This document shows, piece by piece, positions 1-12,465 of a stretch of DNA of 64,000 nucleotides. This stretch comes from Lasioglossum baleicum (taxonomy: Eukaryota; Arthropoda; Insecta; Hymenoptera; Halictidae): positions 5,842,001 to 5,906,000 of the forward strand of contig NC_134934.1 in NCBI RefSeq assembly GCF_051020765.1. Reading direction: 5' to 3'. Under the pieces are notes generated by a model, which was given only the letters and a program-made list of their open reading frames with translations, ran no database searches and was not told where the DNA came from. The translations under genes and the position numbers were made by a program. Positions within the stretch are counted from its first letter, which is position 1. Every line of letters begins with the position of its first letter.

Positions 1-1766
1 CGCGCGCGCGGTTTTGCCCGCATCAATTGCCATTCAAATCAGCGCCGATGCTGCGCCGGACAGGATGACTGCCGGTGATGACGCTGAAAAGCTCTGGAAG
101 AACCGGTGACCAGGCTCTCTCCCTTCTGGTCGACCGGCGATCGATCTCTCGCCTACCCAAGGTCGCGTTTCCACGATTCCGCCGATCAGCTCGGAACGAA
201 AGTGAGAAAATGCTTGAAATATTGGAAACAGGCTACCCCGATAAATTGCTGATAAGATGACTGTACTTGGTAATTGAAGCTAGGTGTTGAGTTGCTGACA
301 ATGATGTCGAAGATATGACTCGAGAGCTACCTTGACGAAGTAGTGTGTTCCTCTTATTAGATATCTCCTTCTTGAGCTGCTTCGATGGGATACTGTGTTA
401 CTAAATTTTTTCGAGAATATTGATCTTGCGTCCTCAGAGTTTAGATCTTCTCGTAAAATTTTTACGTCACCATCTTGTCGTGGACATCGAATATAGATGG
501 AAGATGGCTTACACTGTTATCTTCACTGAGTTCTAGTTTTATTTCTTTTTATGACTCGCGGTCGACTTATTACTGTTGGGTAATAGTATAAAGAGGATCA
601 CGGTATAGCTAAATAAATTTTTTCATCGTGTGTGGGAAAATATTTCCGTACGTTTTCTCATAAAGCAGTTACATAGCCAGTATGCAAGTAAGTTTAACAT
701 GTTTTTGCAGCGCCGTGACCCAAATATATGGGTCGCGATAATTTTCATAAGAAGTTCATATAAATTCCGCACAGTCAATGATAACGACTACTCCAAGTAT
801 AGTTAGCCAAACGAAATTAATCAAACTGCAGTACGCGCTTCTTACGAGAACTTCTTACGATCAAGTCGCATCAAACTGCAACATAAGAAGTTGAGTGCAT
901 CCAGGAGCATCTTGCACGGATCGAATGCCGATTCCGCAGAGTCCGAACCCCGCAATTGCATAACCGAGTCATTTACGAGCACCAGCGCCCACGAATCCAC
1001 GTTGTTGTTCCGATGCACTCGTTGCATCAGACAGCATCGCCAACAACGGACGCATCCGATTGTTTCAAGGATGACGCATCGGAGAATTGAAGCTCGGAGG
1101 AACGCGCGCGGCAGTCGTTTGGCCGCGCTCGTACAGAAAGGGACAATGGGAAATGCATCTTTTATTCGCGCTGGCGTGTGTCAAGGCTAGCTGGCTGCGC
1201 ACTTCTCCGCCTTTCCTCCGACAAAGCGAGAAAAAGTTTTGTTTTTCGCAGGCGCGTGCACACGAGAATGCATCTGCTACTCTGTCACTGCATAGTATTC
1301 CGCTACTACTGCTATGTACTCTGTTACTGGGACGACCAAAACCGTATATGCACAGGCGATGACTGCCGTGCAGGGTGCACAAAGGTCGTCCCACACAAAC
1401 ACACACTCACACGCGGGTTTATGCAAATTAGTCGAGCATCCGCGCGACTAGCTGTTATCAAAATTGGCAGCGGTGCAAATTTCCTTAGGGGCGAGCGACG
1501 GGGGATAGAACTGGCTAGTTTTTCCGTCGAAACGACCTCGAAAAAGACAATGCCTCCGCTCCGGAAACCTGTCGACGAATGGCAGAGATGTTTTCGTCCT
1601 TCCTTTTGTTACGCGCGTGCAAAAGAAGCCTGCGTGCTCTGACGCGTGCACAACTTATACGGAGACGGCCGACTGCTTTCGAAATTCGCTAAATTGAAAA
1701 TTCTATAAGCTACTCCTCAAAAGAAGTCGAAACAGCGCCAAGCACAGACATCATCACCTAATTCGA
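1..1766. other. Non-coding stretch, no gene seen
   Basis: It opens with a short (CG)5 run. Positions 340-840 are AT-rich, and 841-1650 are richer in CpG. Open frames of 90-154 codons in the second half overlap on both strands and share no recognisable domain, so I treat them as chance frames. A short local repeat (CTTCTTACGA twice within 838-860; ATCAAACTGCA near 818 and 869) is the only internal structure I see. Confidence 0.6.
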
Positions 1767-2531
1767 CAGAATATTTTGTAAGAATGGTAATTATTTTCAC
1801 GGCGCTCAGGTTCGATCAATTTCTACACTAAATGAACATAGCTAAGAGAGCCATGAAACGTTATGGTTCGGGTTTGAACCAGATAACGCTTCCGATTCGG
1901 ATTTGAATCTGCAAAGATGCCAAGTGCTATTTTATTGGAGGAAAACAAAGGTGGAGTGTTTCGTCCTAGGCCCGCTAGAGGACTCATCAGTAAGGCTATC
2001 TAGCGGACCCTGCCTTAGACACAAATGTCATGAGGAAAGTTCTTAATATACTAATTGGTGTGTCAGTTTTAGTAACTTGTGAGAAAGTCTTGTTCAACCG
2101 CCTGTCCATCCTGCGGACGTTTGTCGAAACAAGGCTTTAACTCTGTAATTTTTTCGCCATCTATAATGATAAAGGAGGTATTTTCACGATCGTACTATTT
2201 GAAAGAATGGTAATTATTTTCACGGCGCTCAGGTTCGATCAATTTCTACACTAAACGAATATAGCTAAGAGAGGCATAAGGCGTCCTAGCGGGCCTAGGA
2301 CGAAACACTCCACCTTTGTTTTCCTCCAATAAAATAGCACTTAGCATCTTTGCAGATTCAAATCCGAATCGGAAGCGTTATCTGGTTCAAACCCGAACCA
2401 TAACGTTTCATGCCTCTCTTAGCTATATCCATTTAGTGTAGAAATTGATCGAACCTGAGCGCCGTGAAAATAATTACCATTCTTTCAAATAGTACGATCG
2501 TGAAAATACCTCCTTTATCAGAATATTTTGT
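1767..2531. mobile_element. Nested foldback (long inverted repeat) element
   Basis: Bases 1781-1976 reappear in reverse complement at about 2291-2484. A second inverted pair, 2168-2277 against 2409-2519, starts GATAAAGGAGGTATTTTCAC and shares its inner part with the first. One ~75-bp block (AAGAATGGTAATTATTTTCA...) therefore occurs three times: plus at 1780 and 2202, minus at about 2412-2484. The whole is bracketed by a 13-bp direct repeat, CAGAATATTTTGT, at 1767-1779 and 2519-2531. The unique centre (1977-2165) has no open frame. This fits a non-autonomous foldback DNA transposon, or two nested copies of one. The superfamily is not recognisable. Confidence 0.75.
2168..2519. repeat. Inner TIR unit of the nested element (~110-bp arms)
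   Basis: The 110-bp arms are nearly identical and run from GATAAAGGAGG to the mirrored CCTCCTTTATC. This may be the complete element, with the 1780-1976 segment a truncated partner lacking the outermost ~35 bp of the arm. Confidence 0.65.
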
Positions 2532-4394
2532 GCATAAAAAAATGAGTAATAGAACGATAAAACATTAGAAGGATTTAAATCAATCGACTCATTAAGCGAC
2601 TACTAACAACAACCTCCAGTAATCCCACAGCTGGTCGAAACAAGAGCCAAAGCATCACCAGATCGATAAAACCGAAACCGCGTCAGAGGAATGCACTTCG
2701 GAGTTTCATCGCCATAACGACGAAAGATTAGGGCTGGGGCCGATTACCATCAGCGGGGCCGATCGTCGAGCGAGCGTGTCACGTGTATCGGTAATCAGAC
2801 GCTTTAATCGTGCGTAATTATCCGGCGTGTCTCGCATACACGAGACGTCAAGGATCGTCCGTGATGGCGGGTTCTCTCGATATCGACGTCTGGGATTTTC
2901 GCTGTTGGTCCCGGTGTCGTTTTAATTGCGCGTTAACGGTTGTCAGGGTTGCCGTTCGGTATCGGTGGCTCGTTAACAAGCGCCACGCTGTCGCAAGCAA
3001 CTAGGCGAGCAGGCAAGCGAACTAGCAAGCGAGAGAAAACGTTCGCCCTGCCCGGAGGCGTCGCGTCGCGCCGCGTCGAGTGCTTCGCCATTCACGTTGC
3101 TGCGAGCAAGGTTGCCTACTCCGGGGATCGATCTCCGCGGGTCCTCTATTAAAACTTGGTGACTGGATACGCCTGTCTGAGTCCCGTGTCTCGGCGAGTT
3201 CAGACGGATAGCCGTTTAATCGCGAGCCAACTCCGAGGGATCGACTGGTGCCCCCGACATCGTTTAGTCAACAGTCCCGGCTAATTGCGAAAGTAAAATG
3301 GCTCGGCTGATTACGGTCAAACAGAAACGCGGCGGCGCGAACGACTATAAAATCAAGCTGTTATGCCACTTTGTGAAGTGATTTCGGTGGAAATGCTCGA
3401 TCGTTACTTAACTCTAGATCACGGTATAGCATCGTTTGATCCAGTTGCGTTGCTGTGTGTAATTTTATTAACCATGTTAACCTGTAATGCCGACATTGTT
3501 TCATCTTAGTACTCTCAGGAACCTTCGGGAAGCGTCCATCACCTATCCCAGTGATTTCTTGGTGACGTTGCATAAGAGCATCCTGGTAACAGGACCTGCA
3601 CGGACCGTTTTCTCTGTCAATGATTGCATCAGACAGCTCGAATCCACAGATTTAATCAGATTCCCGCGCGAACGCCAGGTTTGTTGGCGACACGTGACGC
3701 GCGGATTAATCGGCCACGGAAGCGTAGATCGTTAGGTACATTTGCCCCGAGGCTTTCAACTCTTGCCGCGTTTTGACGGGCTAATGCGATCAATCAAAAC
3801 GTTCGAATGGCTCGCTGATTCGTGGCGTGGCGACGCAAAACTGGCCTCGGTTGTAGCGTCGACGCCGTACACCGAGAGTGGCGGTAACACGCAGGACATT
3901 CGGCTGATTCCTCGTTTTATATTCCGACCGAGGAGGCTTTTCACTCCACATAAACGAGAGAGGTCGATCCGGCATACTTAATTTCCGTGATAATCGCATT
4001 AATGCCTGACACGTGTATTATGAATGTACGAGGGCGCCACCAGTTCCGTTACGCTGTTGCTGAAATAATGTCCGGAGCGTATTTACGCTTCGTGTTACAC
4101 GAACGCCCGACGCGGACCAGTATTTTCAACGTTATGATGACTTTAAATTAATTTTGTAATGCGTGCGGTGCCCGGCGCTCTGTGTGTTTAATGTTTAGCG
4201 TACTCGAGTATCGCTTCTGTTTTCGGTCGAGCGAGATTGTGAAACGCAAACTTGAATGGCGGGCATTTCTCATCCGGCTTTTACCGCGAAGACAGCAACG
4301 TTCAACATGGTAGGTCGAAAGAGGAAAAAGAGTGAAAGAGAAAGTCTGAAATCCGTCATTTTGACGGGTTCGATAATTACAATGGTAATATAAT
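2532..4394. other. CpG-rich non-coding block, no gene seen
   Basis: Positions 2690-3960 are CpG-rich with many TAAT/ATTA-type homeodomain core motifs and short CGTCG or CGCGT runs. Open frames are all under 90 codons and overlap between strands. From about 4100 the sequence becomes AT-rich. It may be a regulatory region, but nothing identifies a target gene. Confidence 0.5.
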
Positions 4395-4586
4395 TAGACT
4401 GTGGACTTTATGTATTTATGACAAAAATGGGGGTGAGTGTAATTTCAAACAATACAGAAATGACAAGAATGTAAGAGTATCGATACATTTCTCACAGCTT
4501 AATGAAACCACTAAAGAGAGAAATAAATTCCTATGTCTTACAATTCACGGGTACAATTTTTCTTTTGCATGAAGAGCCGCAATCTA
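4395..4586 (+). mobile_element. MITE, TAGACTGCGGAT family, copy A
   Basis: A ~190-bp element with imperfect terminal inverted repeats. The left end is TAGACTGTGGACTTTATGTA and the right end is TGCATGAAGAGCCGCAATCTA. The interior (TTTATGACAAAAA near the left end; CAGCTTAATGAAAC in the middle) matches the copy at 28697-28879 in order and spacing. It has no coding capacity, so it is a non-autonomous element. Confidence 0.7.
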
Positions 4587-6176
4587 GAAATAATGATCCT
4601 TCGGAACCGATTCAATAGCGTGGAACAGGAGGGTGCATTTTGATAAGTGGTCAGTATCGATCCTCCTCAAATCTCTGAGCGAAATAACACATCTGGAACA
4701 TCAAGGAGCAAGATTTGCGACTGGCAGCGAGTTTGAATCGCAGCATGAGCCAGCAAAGGCTTAGCTGATCGACTTTCCGGTTCCCCGAAGGGCGTCAGCG
4801 GATCATGATTGATCGGATCGCGATAGCCATTAAGCGAATCGTGAAATCGGGGGATATCCGCGAGGTAGTTCCGGGCGCTGGGGAGAAATTCGGTCTGATT
4901 ACCGATAGCATAGGATTCGGAATCCCCACCGCGGATTGCGGCACGGTAGCGAGGACCAAGACATTGAGGATGTCTACGGTCCCTCTGATAACACTGCGAT
5001 TGCCCGGCAGGATGTAACTTCTCTCTGAAGTGCAACGGTGCATCGGTGCAACTGGAGGACCGGGTTCGCCGTTAGGTTTAATCCGATCACGTCCCGGCGC
5101 GCCGCGTCGCGTCGCGTGAATCACGTCCCCATGACTTCGGCGGCTGCATCCTCGCAGGATTACAACCGGCCCTGCCAGCAATTCGGTGACTTATGTATCG
5201 ATCGAATCGATCCGTTGCGTTATTACGAGCTGCGGGACACGATCGTATCTCTCGGGCCGAACCCGGCCCCGACTTGGCCGTCCCGGCCCGCTGATTGCCA
5301 CTCGTGTTTTGAATCCCCTAACAGCCGACGCGCATTTGTAAATCGGCGCGACGACCGATCGAGCGTGCCGAACATGATTTTTCGAGCAGATAGGCGCCGG
5401 AACCGGACGCTGCATTCAAGTGATAGACGACGAACTCTCCGAGCCCCCTATTGTCTCGCAAAAATTGGTAACGCATTGGTAAACGCGTCGCACTGTTTTC
5501 GCGGCCAATCGAGGCATTCATTGAGGGCATCAGCCGGTATTTTGACACTCAATGGGAGCCGAGTTGGTCCGCTCCAGTGTGCTGTTATGCGCTCGAATGA
5601 AAGGAACCGATGAATGCTGCTTGATTTCTGCACAGGGGAGTTAATTTTGTGTGCCATTCACGTCCCGCGGGTTTGCCAGGTAATCGATAAAAGGCGGGAT
5701 TATTTGTTTTACGAGATCCGTTGTTAGGCGGTCTCAAGGAAATTCGTATTGACAGCTTGTCGAACGAGGATAACGAGTTCCGGGCGGAATCGTATTGGAA
5801 GGATATAAATCCTTATAAGCCTCCGATCTAATCTACTCTCTACCACTACCTACTCGTGGCCACACGCACGCTCGCCTAAATCATCGTACAGCCCCTATAA
5901 ATATCCACATCACATCGCCGGCAAAGGAATCAATAATCAACGCTGATCTAACCATCGATACACCTCGCTCGCATACAAGGCCTCGATTAACTAACACCGG
6001 CTTCGTTTATGACTGCGCTCGATCCCTGCCTCGTAAACGCCCCCGTAAACTTGTACCAAGCTTAATATCGTGTCGCCTTTGCGCTAGTTAGCCCTAGAAA
6101 GACCAACCTTAAAGATCGCGCAACTAATGCGGATGTGTGGTCATTTATTTGCTTCGTCGCAGCAAAAACGATTTGT

Positions 6177-6200
6177 CAGTGGGCTGTCCCAAGCCCACTG
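6177..6200. other. Short perfect hairpin
   Basis: CAGTGGGCT pairs with AGCCCACTG across a 6-base loop, and flanking TTGT/ACAA can extend the stem past a 2-base bulge. It is too short for a miRNA precursor. It could be a chance hairpin or a remnant of a small inverted-repeat element. Confidence 0.55.
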
Positions 6201-8089
6201 TAACAATGAATGCTGTGCTGTTTCAATATTCTGAATGAGAGAAATCGAACGTTTTTCGTCGCTTGCAAATGGTCAATGCGGATATCAAGGGGTTCTGGGT
6301 GTTTCGAACATAAAAACGTATAAAAATTCATAAGGATAGATTAAACATTGCTAAACAACTGTATCAAGTTTCAGAAACGTATTTCATCCAGCTCGTCCAG
6401 AAAAATTTCCCGAAGTGAGCTTTGCGAAACGGGGCTCCATAAGCGATCCCCGTGAGAACACGAGAAACGCGTTGCATCGGAGGTGCGCACACGCACGTTG
6501 CGGAGTGCATCAGATGCATTCCGAGGACGCAATCCGATCGGCGTATAAATCAGGTCTTGCCAGGTCCTCGGATGGTCCTCCGGGGAGGTGTATTACGAGG
6601 CGATCGGTGACTTACGCGTTAATCGAGCTGGACGTCGGCCAGGTGTATCGCGAGCGATGACGCGTGCACGCTTTGGCGCGACTTGGAAACGGGTCATGTG
6701 GCTCGTGAAGCTCTCTAGGGGTGCAACTAACGCGGAAAACTGACCCAGTGACACGGTCCAGAAACCAGCCGGCCGGAACGACAGAAGGAGAGACGGTTCT
6801 CGACTTTGTTCCCGTCCTCGCGACGTTTCCATTCGAGGGTCGAGGGCCTGCCGAAAGAAGCCGGGATAAGAATGCTTCGATACGTCGAGGATACGCCGCG
6901 ATGCACACGGGAACGCTTCTTTTTGTTGTCGAGAACTTCTGAGCCTATGAGCGTGGCCCGCTTTCGATCCCACCCCTGCGACCCGCCGCGAATCTTTCCT
7001 CCGAAAGTGGGCAATTTGATGCACGTTGCTGCGCTGGCTTGCATGGTTCATAGCTACTGCAATTACGATGCGACCAGCCTGCAATAATTCATCAACGTTG
7101 CTTACACATATGCAAAGTTGCGGAACATTATGCTCATTCGTTTCGTTAAAAATAATTAGCTAATTGATCGCAAGGAGTACCGTTTCATCCCTTATAGGTT
7201 ACAACACAAATGGTATTAAACGGTTGTCGGTAAGCTCTATCGCGCCAAGGGTTGTCGCGTTTAAATATGTCGCGCTAAATATAGTGTCCCCGTTACTATA
7301 AACACCCCATTCGAGAAGAAATTGATCTCGCGCAGCATGGTTGCGGAAACTGGGACAGCGTATGGCTCTTTTACGAGCGAAGGTCGAGGAAATTGGTTGC
7401 GGAAAAAGAGAAACGGCGGCTGTCGAAGGTCCGGATACTCTCTTTTCTTCCATTTCAAGAAAACCAAGCACGAACAAGAAACTAGACCTAGTAATCATAA
7501 AAAGAATAATATTTCCTTCACAATTTTCCCGAAACAACTTTGACTAGTTTCGCGGACGACCTCTCGAACGAGAGAGCTCTTACACAGAGTCGTCGTATAA
7601 TAGAGCCCCTCCCAGTTTCTAGAATTTCATCTAAAAGGAAGGGATCGATACCTGTAACGCAAGGTCTGCAATGGGGACAATCGGGATTGAAACTAGCGCA
7701 GAGCATGTAATACCGGAGGTTTGATTATGTCGGATATGTCTACATGTATTTTGATTTCAATAAATCAATATTGGCTAGGCGATGCTTACACACAACTCTG
7801 TGGCAAAATATCCCCGTCGAAATAGACGGCACGCGGTTACCTTCTCGAGGCGTGTCCGACGCACAAAAGCGGTCAAAGAATTTTATTCCAGAAACTAATA
7901 GGTAACGCACAATACTAGAAAAACAGTTGAAGAATTTCGAAGGCGTACGGTATAAACATGTTATCTTGTTTATTATATCGTGAATTACAGAAATGTAACT
8001 GAAAAGTACGAGTACATCAAGAGTCATCACTTGTCTCGCCATTCTATCTTCCCCCTTCTACGAAGTTATTCCCCCACGCTTCATGCGTC

Positions 8090-8112
8090 CACGTGTCACA
8101 ACGTCACGTGAC
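8090..8112. promoter_or_regulatory. Paired CACGTG E-boxes, the second a perfect GTCACGTGAC
   Basis: One CACGTG lies at 8090-8095 and the fully palindromic GTCACGTGAC at 8103-8112. GTCACGTGAC is the high-affinity site of bHLH-ZIP factors (USF/MITF/TFEB class, or Max/Mnt). Two sites about 1.5 helical turns apart are more than a single chance hit, but no neighbouring gene is identified. Confidence 0.4.
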
Positions 8113-8364
8113 TAATCCGGTACTGGCAGAGAGAGGCTAACTTTTTCCCCTCGATTCGAGACAATTCACCTGATCTAGTGACACTGTTACAGTGGTTGAT
8201 CAAATTGTTAGAGGCGCAGTATTTCTGTGGTTGTCAGGAAGAACGCCGCATGTCATATACATACTTTCACTTTCAATGTATTGCCATTTAAAGTTTCCAT
8301 CACTTTGACACAGGACATCGGTTGAATTGCATTATTTTTTGGAGTCTTCCGAACTTGTTTTCAT

Positions 8365-8834
8365 GCACCGAGTGAGAAAAAAAAGTAGTTACTTCAATAA
8401 CACGCGTGTTATTGTAATTTTTTTACTTCGATGAATATCAATGTATTCTTTTCAATAGTATGAGATTTAGAAGCAAATCGTGATGTATTTGAATTGTCTA
8501 TCACATGAAATGATTGAAAATATTATTCGATTCAATACCGTACATTATTATTCGTAATATTTCTCTTTTTCCTTCAATCAGATATGTTGTTAAAAAAATT
8601 TGAGAAATGTATTGATTTATAGTGGAATTGGTTTGAGGCCATATCTTATGTTTTTGAAAACATTGATAGTCAAGCTATTCGCTTATATGATTGGCGGAAA
8701 TGAGTTTTGCTATTGAAATTCAATAGTATTAAATATTAAAATAAGTTCATATGATATTGGCACTATTCAATAGTACATCTTATTGAATCAACATATATTA
8801 TTTTTGTTTCGACAGGATTTTTTTCTCAGTGTGA
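8365..8834. mobile_element. Possible AT-rich TIR element (CAC..GAGAAAAAAA ends)
   Basis: The left end CACCGAGTGAGAAAAAAA (from 8367) and the reverse complement of TTTTTTCTCAGTGTG (ending 8833) are similar inverted ends about 470 bp apart. The interior is strongly AT-rich, has no open frame, and contains the perfect 20-bp palindrome CAATAACACGCGTGTTATTG at 8395-8414. A non-autonomous DNA transposon is plausible, but the ends match imperfectly and no clear target duplication is visible. Confidence 0.4.
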
Positions 8835-9978
8835 CTTTTTTCTGGCAAACACGTAAATCCTATACCACATAAAAAGCTCGATTAATGCGTAAACTCGAAT
8901 TTATTGAGATCGTGACATGCGGCGTTTTTCCTTGCAACCACAGATTTAGTCTTCCGGTTTTCTGGCCAGTAAGACAACTTGTGATCGTCGATCTTTCAGA
9001 GTGAATCGCGAGAGCAGCGGGGACCAATATACTCGTCCCCGTAGTAATTTCCATTTGCGGGCGGGTGCGGGTCGTCCGACTAAGAATCCGAGCGTTCGTA
9101 CGCGTGTAATTAAAACTTGCCAGGCTCTCGACGGGATTGGATTTGTCCTGTCGCGGGGGCGGACTTCGACGTAAAGGTGTTGTCTTCGGGAACTCGGCTG
9201 CTGAGGCTTTGCTACGTGGTTGTCGCCGTGCCAGGCTCAGACCGCGGCAAGATTCTCGGTCAAAGGGCGCCGCGACGAGTCGAAGTTCCGGCGAATTATG
9301 AAGCTGACACGGCCGACAACCACCTCGGAACCAGCCGGGGTTATTTGCATTTCGTGCCGCGGAATTATTGTCCCCGGCATTCTACTTCGGAACTTCTCCT
9401 TCCAAGAGAGGAGGAGAGGAAGAGAGAGAGAGGAACGACGACCCGCTTCGACATACCCGACGACAAACCTCGTTTGCGTCTTCCTCTACACCTGTGAGCT
9501 CCCGTACCAACCGCACACAGATAAACGTGTATACATGGACGAGACCCATACAATTGTACACGGAATAATTTCTGTTACACGCAACGATCTCTTACGAGAG
9601 GTAGGTATATTTCACGGGTTATTTACGCAACCGAAAAGTTTCCCCCGAGAGGCAACGTTACCGCGATGGAATTTACGACGGTATTAGGATAACTAGCTCG
9701 GCCCTCCCCGTATCACCAGCCGGTGATAAATAAACGTCCCCCACACTTAGGAGACAGTTTTTTAACCGGGGTCACGTGGCAGATTTACGAGGCTAATCTG
9801 CGAATGCAGGTGCGAACGCCGTCCGTCGTATTTCGGCCACTTGCATCGACGTCTGTCGGGAATTCATCGGGTGATACCAAGAAACATATAAGCGTTCATA
9901 AATTATTTGAAACATACATTTTTACGCTAATATATTCATTGTACCAAATTATGGTTAAGATCTGGCAAGTGTAATAAG
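8835..9978. other. CpG-rich non-coding stretch, no gene seen
   Basis: A purine-rich GGAGAGGAAGAGAGAGAGA tract lies at about 9411-9432. Overlapping frames of 126 and 155 codons (9117-9687) share no recognisable motif, so neither is called as a gene. Confidence 0.5.
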
Positions 9979-10036
9979 TAGACTGCGGATCTGTATGCAA
10001 AATAAAAATGTTCTCGTAATTTTCCCAATTCGAAGT
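9979..10036. repeat. TAGACTGCGGAT family, solo right-end fragment
   Basis: TAGACTGCGGATCTGTATGC followed by AAAATAAAAATGTT matches the reverse complement of the right end of the copy at 28697-28879. The other end is not found nearby, so this is a truncated copy. Confidence 0.6.
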
Positions 10037-11672
10037 CTAGTAATAAGGTTCCCGAGGTCAATCTGTAAATACGTGCGCCAGGGGATGCGTGTACGAAAAT
10101 CGTGTAAACAGATTATCAAGATTTCGTTCACTTGGAAAATTGTGGATTATAGTAGCAAGTTTCCCCGGCTAAAATCCTGTCTCGTAGTTCCTCGCGGGAC
10201 TCGGAATTGTCCGGTGGCTCTGAGGGGGATGCGAAGAGGTTCCGAAGGGACTGGAGGTCCCTCGGAAACCTTTGAGAAACTATCCTGACCTTAGAGACTG
10301 TACACGGGAGCTTTTAAGAGACTGTAGACACGAGTAGAAGCCTGGGATCCCCGGGGAGACTAGCTGAAAAACGTGGAAGTCTTCTTCATAGTAATATTTG
10401 AAGGAATATAGGAAAAACTGATCTGTCTTTGAAATGACTCACCCATATATTTGCTCTCGTATCCATTTCCAATAAACTGTTTTTAATTGTGTAATACCTT
10501 CACGAAGGGAGAGAATCAATCAAAATTCTATGCTCTCTTCAATAAATAAATGTGCAACTACGTAAAATTGATAAACATCCGGGTCGTGGCTCGTGATACA
10601 TTTATTGCGCCATGCGCAGTCAATCAATTTCATCTGGGTGCCGTCAAATTAACACGAAGTCGCGGGGGACGGGCGAGTGATCAATCTAGAAAAAATGCAA
10701 TTTTCGCGCGGGATCAATAACCAAAGATAATGCCCCGTTTACAGTGCACAAAGACGAGAGTATGGCGGAAGGAGTTCATGAATGCCCCGTCTCTCTTTCT
10801 CTCTCTGTGCACATCCCGCTCGAAATGAACCGCTTTGATGGATGTTCTTGGCCCGTAACGCACGCGAGAGAGCCCGGGCCAGCTTGTTCGCTCGCTCGCT
10901 CGCTCGCGAGAAATAGAAGCGTAAAACGGTGTGAATGGTCCGTTAATCAATCAACCGTGAAGGTCGATTAGGTTAATCAATCAAGGTGGGCCCTGTTCGA
11001 CCGGGGATCGTTCACTCGTTCGGATCGAATTAAATGTACCGCGAACCCTTTAACGACTATATTTACAACCGGTACGGCCGACGGATCGCCTAATCGCGAG
11101 AGCCTGGTACGCTTGTTCCATCCCGTGTGTACACGCTGCGAGGCCTGGCCACGTGCGATCGTGTGTGGGTAATTGAAACCGGTCTCTCTGGCTTTGGCGA
11201 CGATTCCGCGTAGATTAAAGTTCCCCAGTCGAGATCCCTATCTCCCAACTTCCCCGACGAGGAAAAACTAATTCGTCCGGGACCGAGAGAGCAAGGTTCA
11301 CCCTCCTCCTACGGTTACGATAAAATTTCAGATTATCCGCGATCACCGAATACCCGACGGTAATTGAAACCGATCCGACCCTACACTTGGTTAGGCTTCC
11401 TCGACGCGAAGCTTTCTCGCTTGCCTCGTCGTTACGGGACAACCATGCACTCTACCTGGCCGGTCCGCCCACGCTCGCGTGAATAGCTCTATTCTGAGGC
11501 CCCTTTTTCACAGAGGGAATTCTTTACAATCCTCAGAATGCGCGTGACTGTGTGTCTCGTTCGGATCAATATTTTTATTCTGAAACTATTCTGAACGTAG
11601 TACCTACAAATTACTGAACTCAGTTCATCGAGATCAGCATTGATCCTCTTGTGGAGCATAAAATGTAATTGG
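10037..11672. other. Non-coding mosaic, no gene seen
   Basis: CpG-rich at 10600-11480. It includes a (CTCG)5 microsatellite at about 10888-10907 and an NRF-1-like GCGCCATGCGCA at about 10607-10618. No frame over 100 codons, and no domain. Confidence 0.5.
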
Positions 11673-11745
11673 TAGATTGCGGATTTTATGCATTTATGAT
11701 AAAAATTCGATCAAATACAAAACAATGAAAATATTGAAACCATTC
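11673..11745. repeat. TAGACTGCGGAT family, solo left-end fragment
   Basis: TAGATTGCGGATTTTATGCA followed by TTTATGATAAAAAT matches the left end of the complete copies. The similarity fades after about 70 bases and no right end follows. Confidence 0.6.
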
Positions 11746-12465
11746 CGAAGTACTATTAGTCCCATTCCATTAAAACAATAGTGAAAGCTTTAGTTAGTGC
11801 ACTGGAATTACCCAAACCGTCCCGCCCCCGAAAGAGTTCAGATAAATGTCGTCCCGTTCCAGTTTCGTTTGCATCGTTCGCAACAGTGTCGCTTAAGTGG
11901 CCGGAGCCAGTGTCGTTTAACATCGCGGGTGGGACGAACGTGTCGGGCCAAGGGGTGGCTAATGTAAATCGAATTGGTAAACCGGCTAAAGCGCGAAATA
12001 GAGAAAGAGAGGAGAAAGAAGACGAAGAAGAAGAAGAAGCGACGAGACAGACCGTCTTCGGTTGCCGGCCGAGTGCAGATTGCAACGCGTTGTCGTTGCA
12101 GCTGTGCTCCGCTGCACCTCCACGCTGCGTTAGGAATAGCTCCCCCGGCAATTTCGTCCAATGGACTGCGCTCTTTCGCTTCGACCCCACGAACAAAGAG
12201 GACAGGGAAAGAGTGTTGAATTGCAACGTTACATCACCGGTTACTTAACCGTGGACACGCGCACGACCACGTTCGCCCGACCGCCGATGGACATTGTTAC
12301 TTTCGAATTCGACAGAAAACCCTCTTTCCTTCCACCCTCTTCGTCTTCCATGTCCTCGATCTCTTAGAGTGCCGTACAACTGTATTGTTTAGTCACATGT
12401 TGGACCGCCATTGTCAATGTTATTCACGCGATTGCCACGCTAATGCTCAATACGACGTAATTTAT
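11746..12465. other. Non-coding stretch with GAA tract, no gene seen
   Basis: A (GAA)n-rich tract lies at 12005-12040. Open frames of 155-156 codons on opposite strands cover the same bases and translate the tract as poly-Glu or poly-Ser. With no other domain, I read them as chance frames. Confidence 0.45.

Larger units (their letters stand above)
4587..8364. other. Non-coding mosaic, no gene seen
   Basis: CpG-rich at 4650-5650 and 6400-7090, AT-rich between and after. The longest frames (191 codons at 5038-5613 plus; 163 codons at 6593-7084 minus) are Arg/Ser-rich, are overlapped by other open frames on both strands, and show no domain. A TATAAATA string at 5896-5903 has no initiator at the expected distance. 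Confidence 0.5.

Noticed and set aside
5038..5613. 191-codon plus-strand open frame
   Set aside because: It lies in a CpG-rich block with other open frames on the opposite strand, is Arg/Ser-rich, has no recognisable domain, and shows no exon-like boundary.
5885..5930. TATAAATA as a core promoter
   Set aside because: No initiator at the expected 25-35 bases downstream, and no exon follows.
6177..6200. Hairpin as a microRNA precursor
   Set aside because: The stem is about 9-13 bp, well below the ~22-bp duplex needed, and the arms match no insect miRNA that I could recall.
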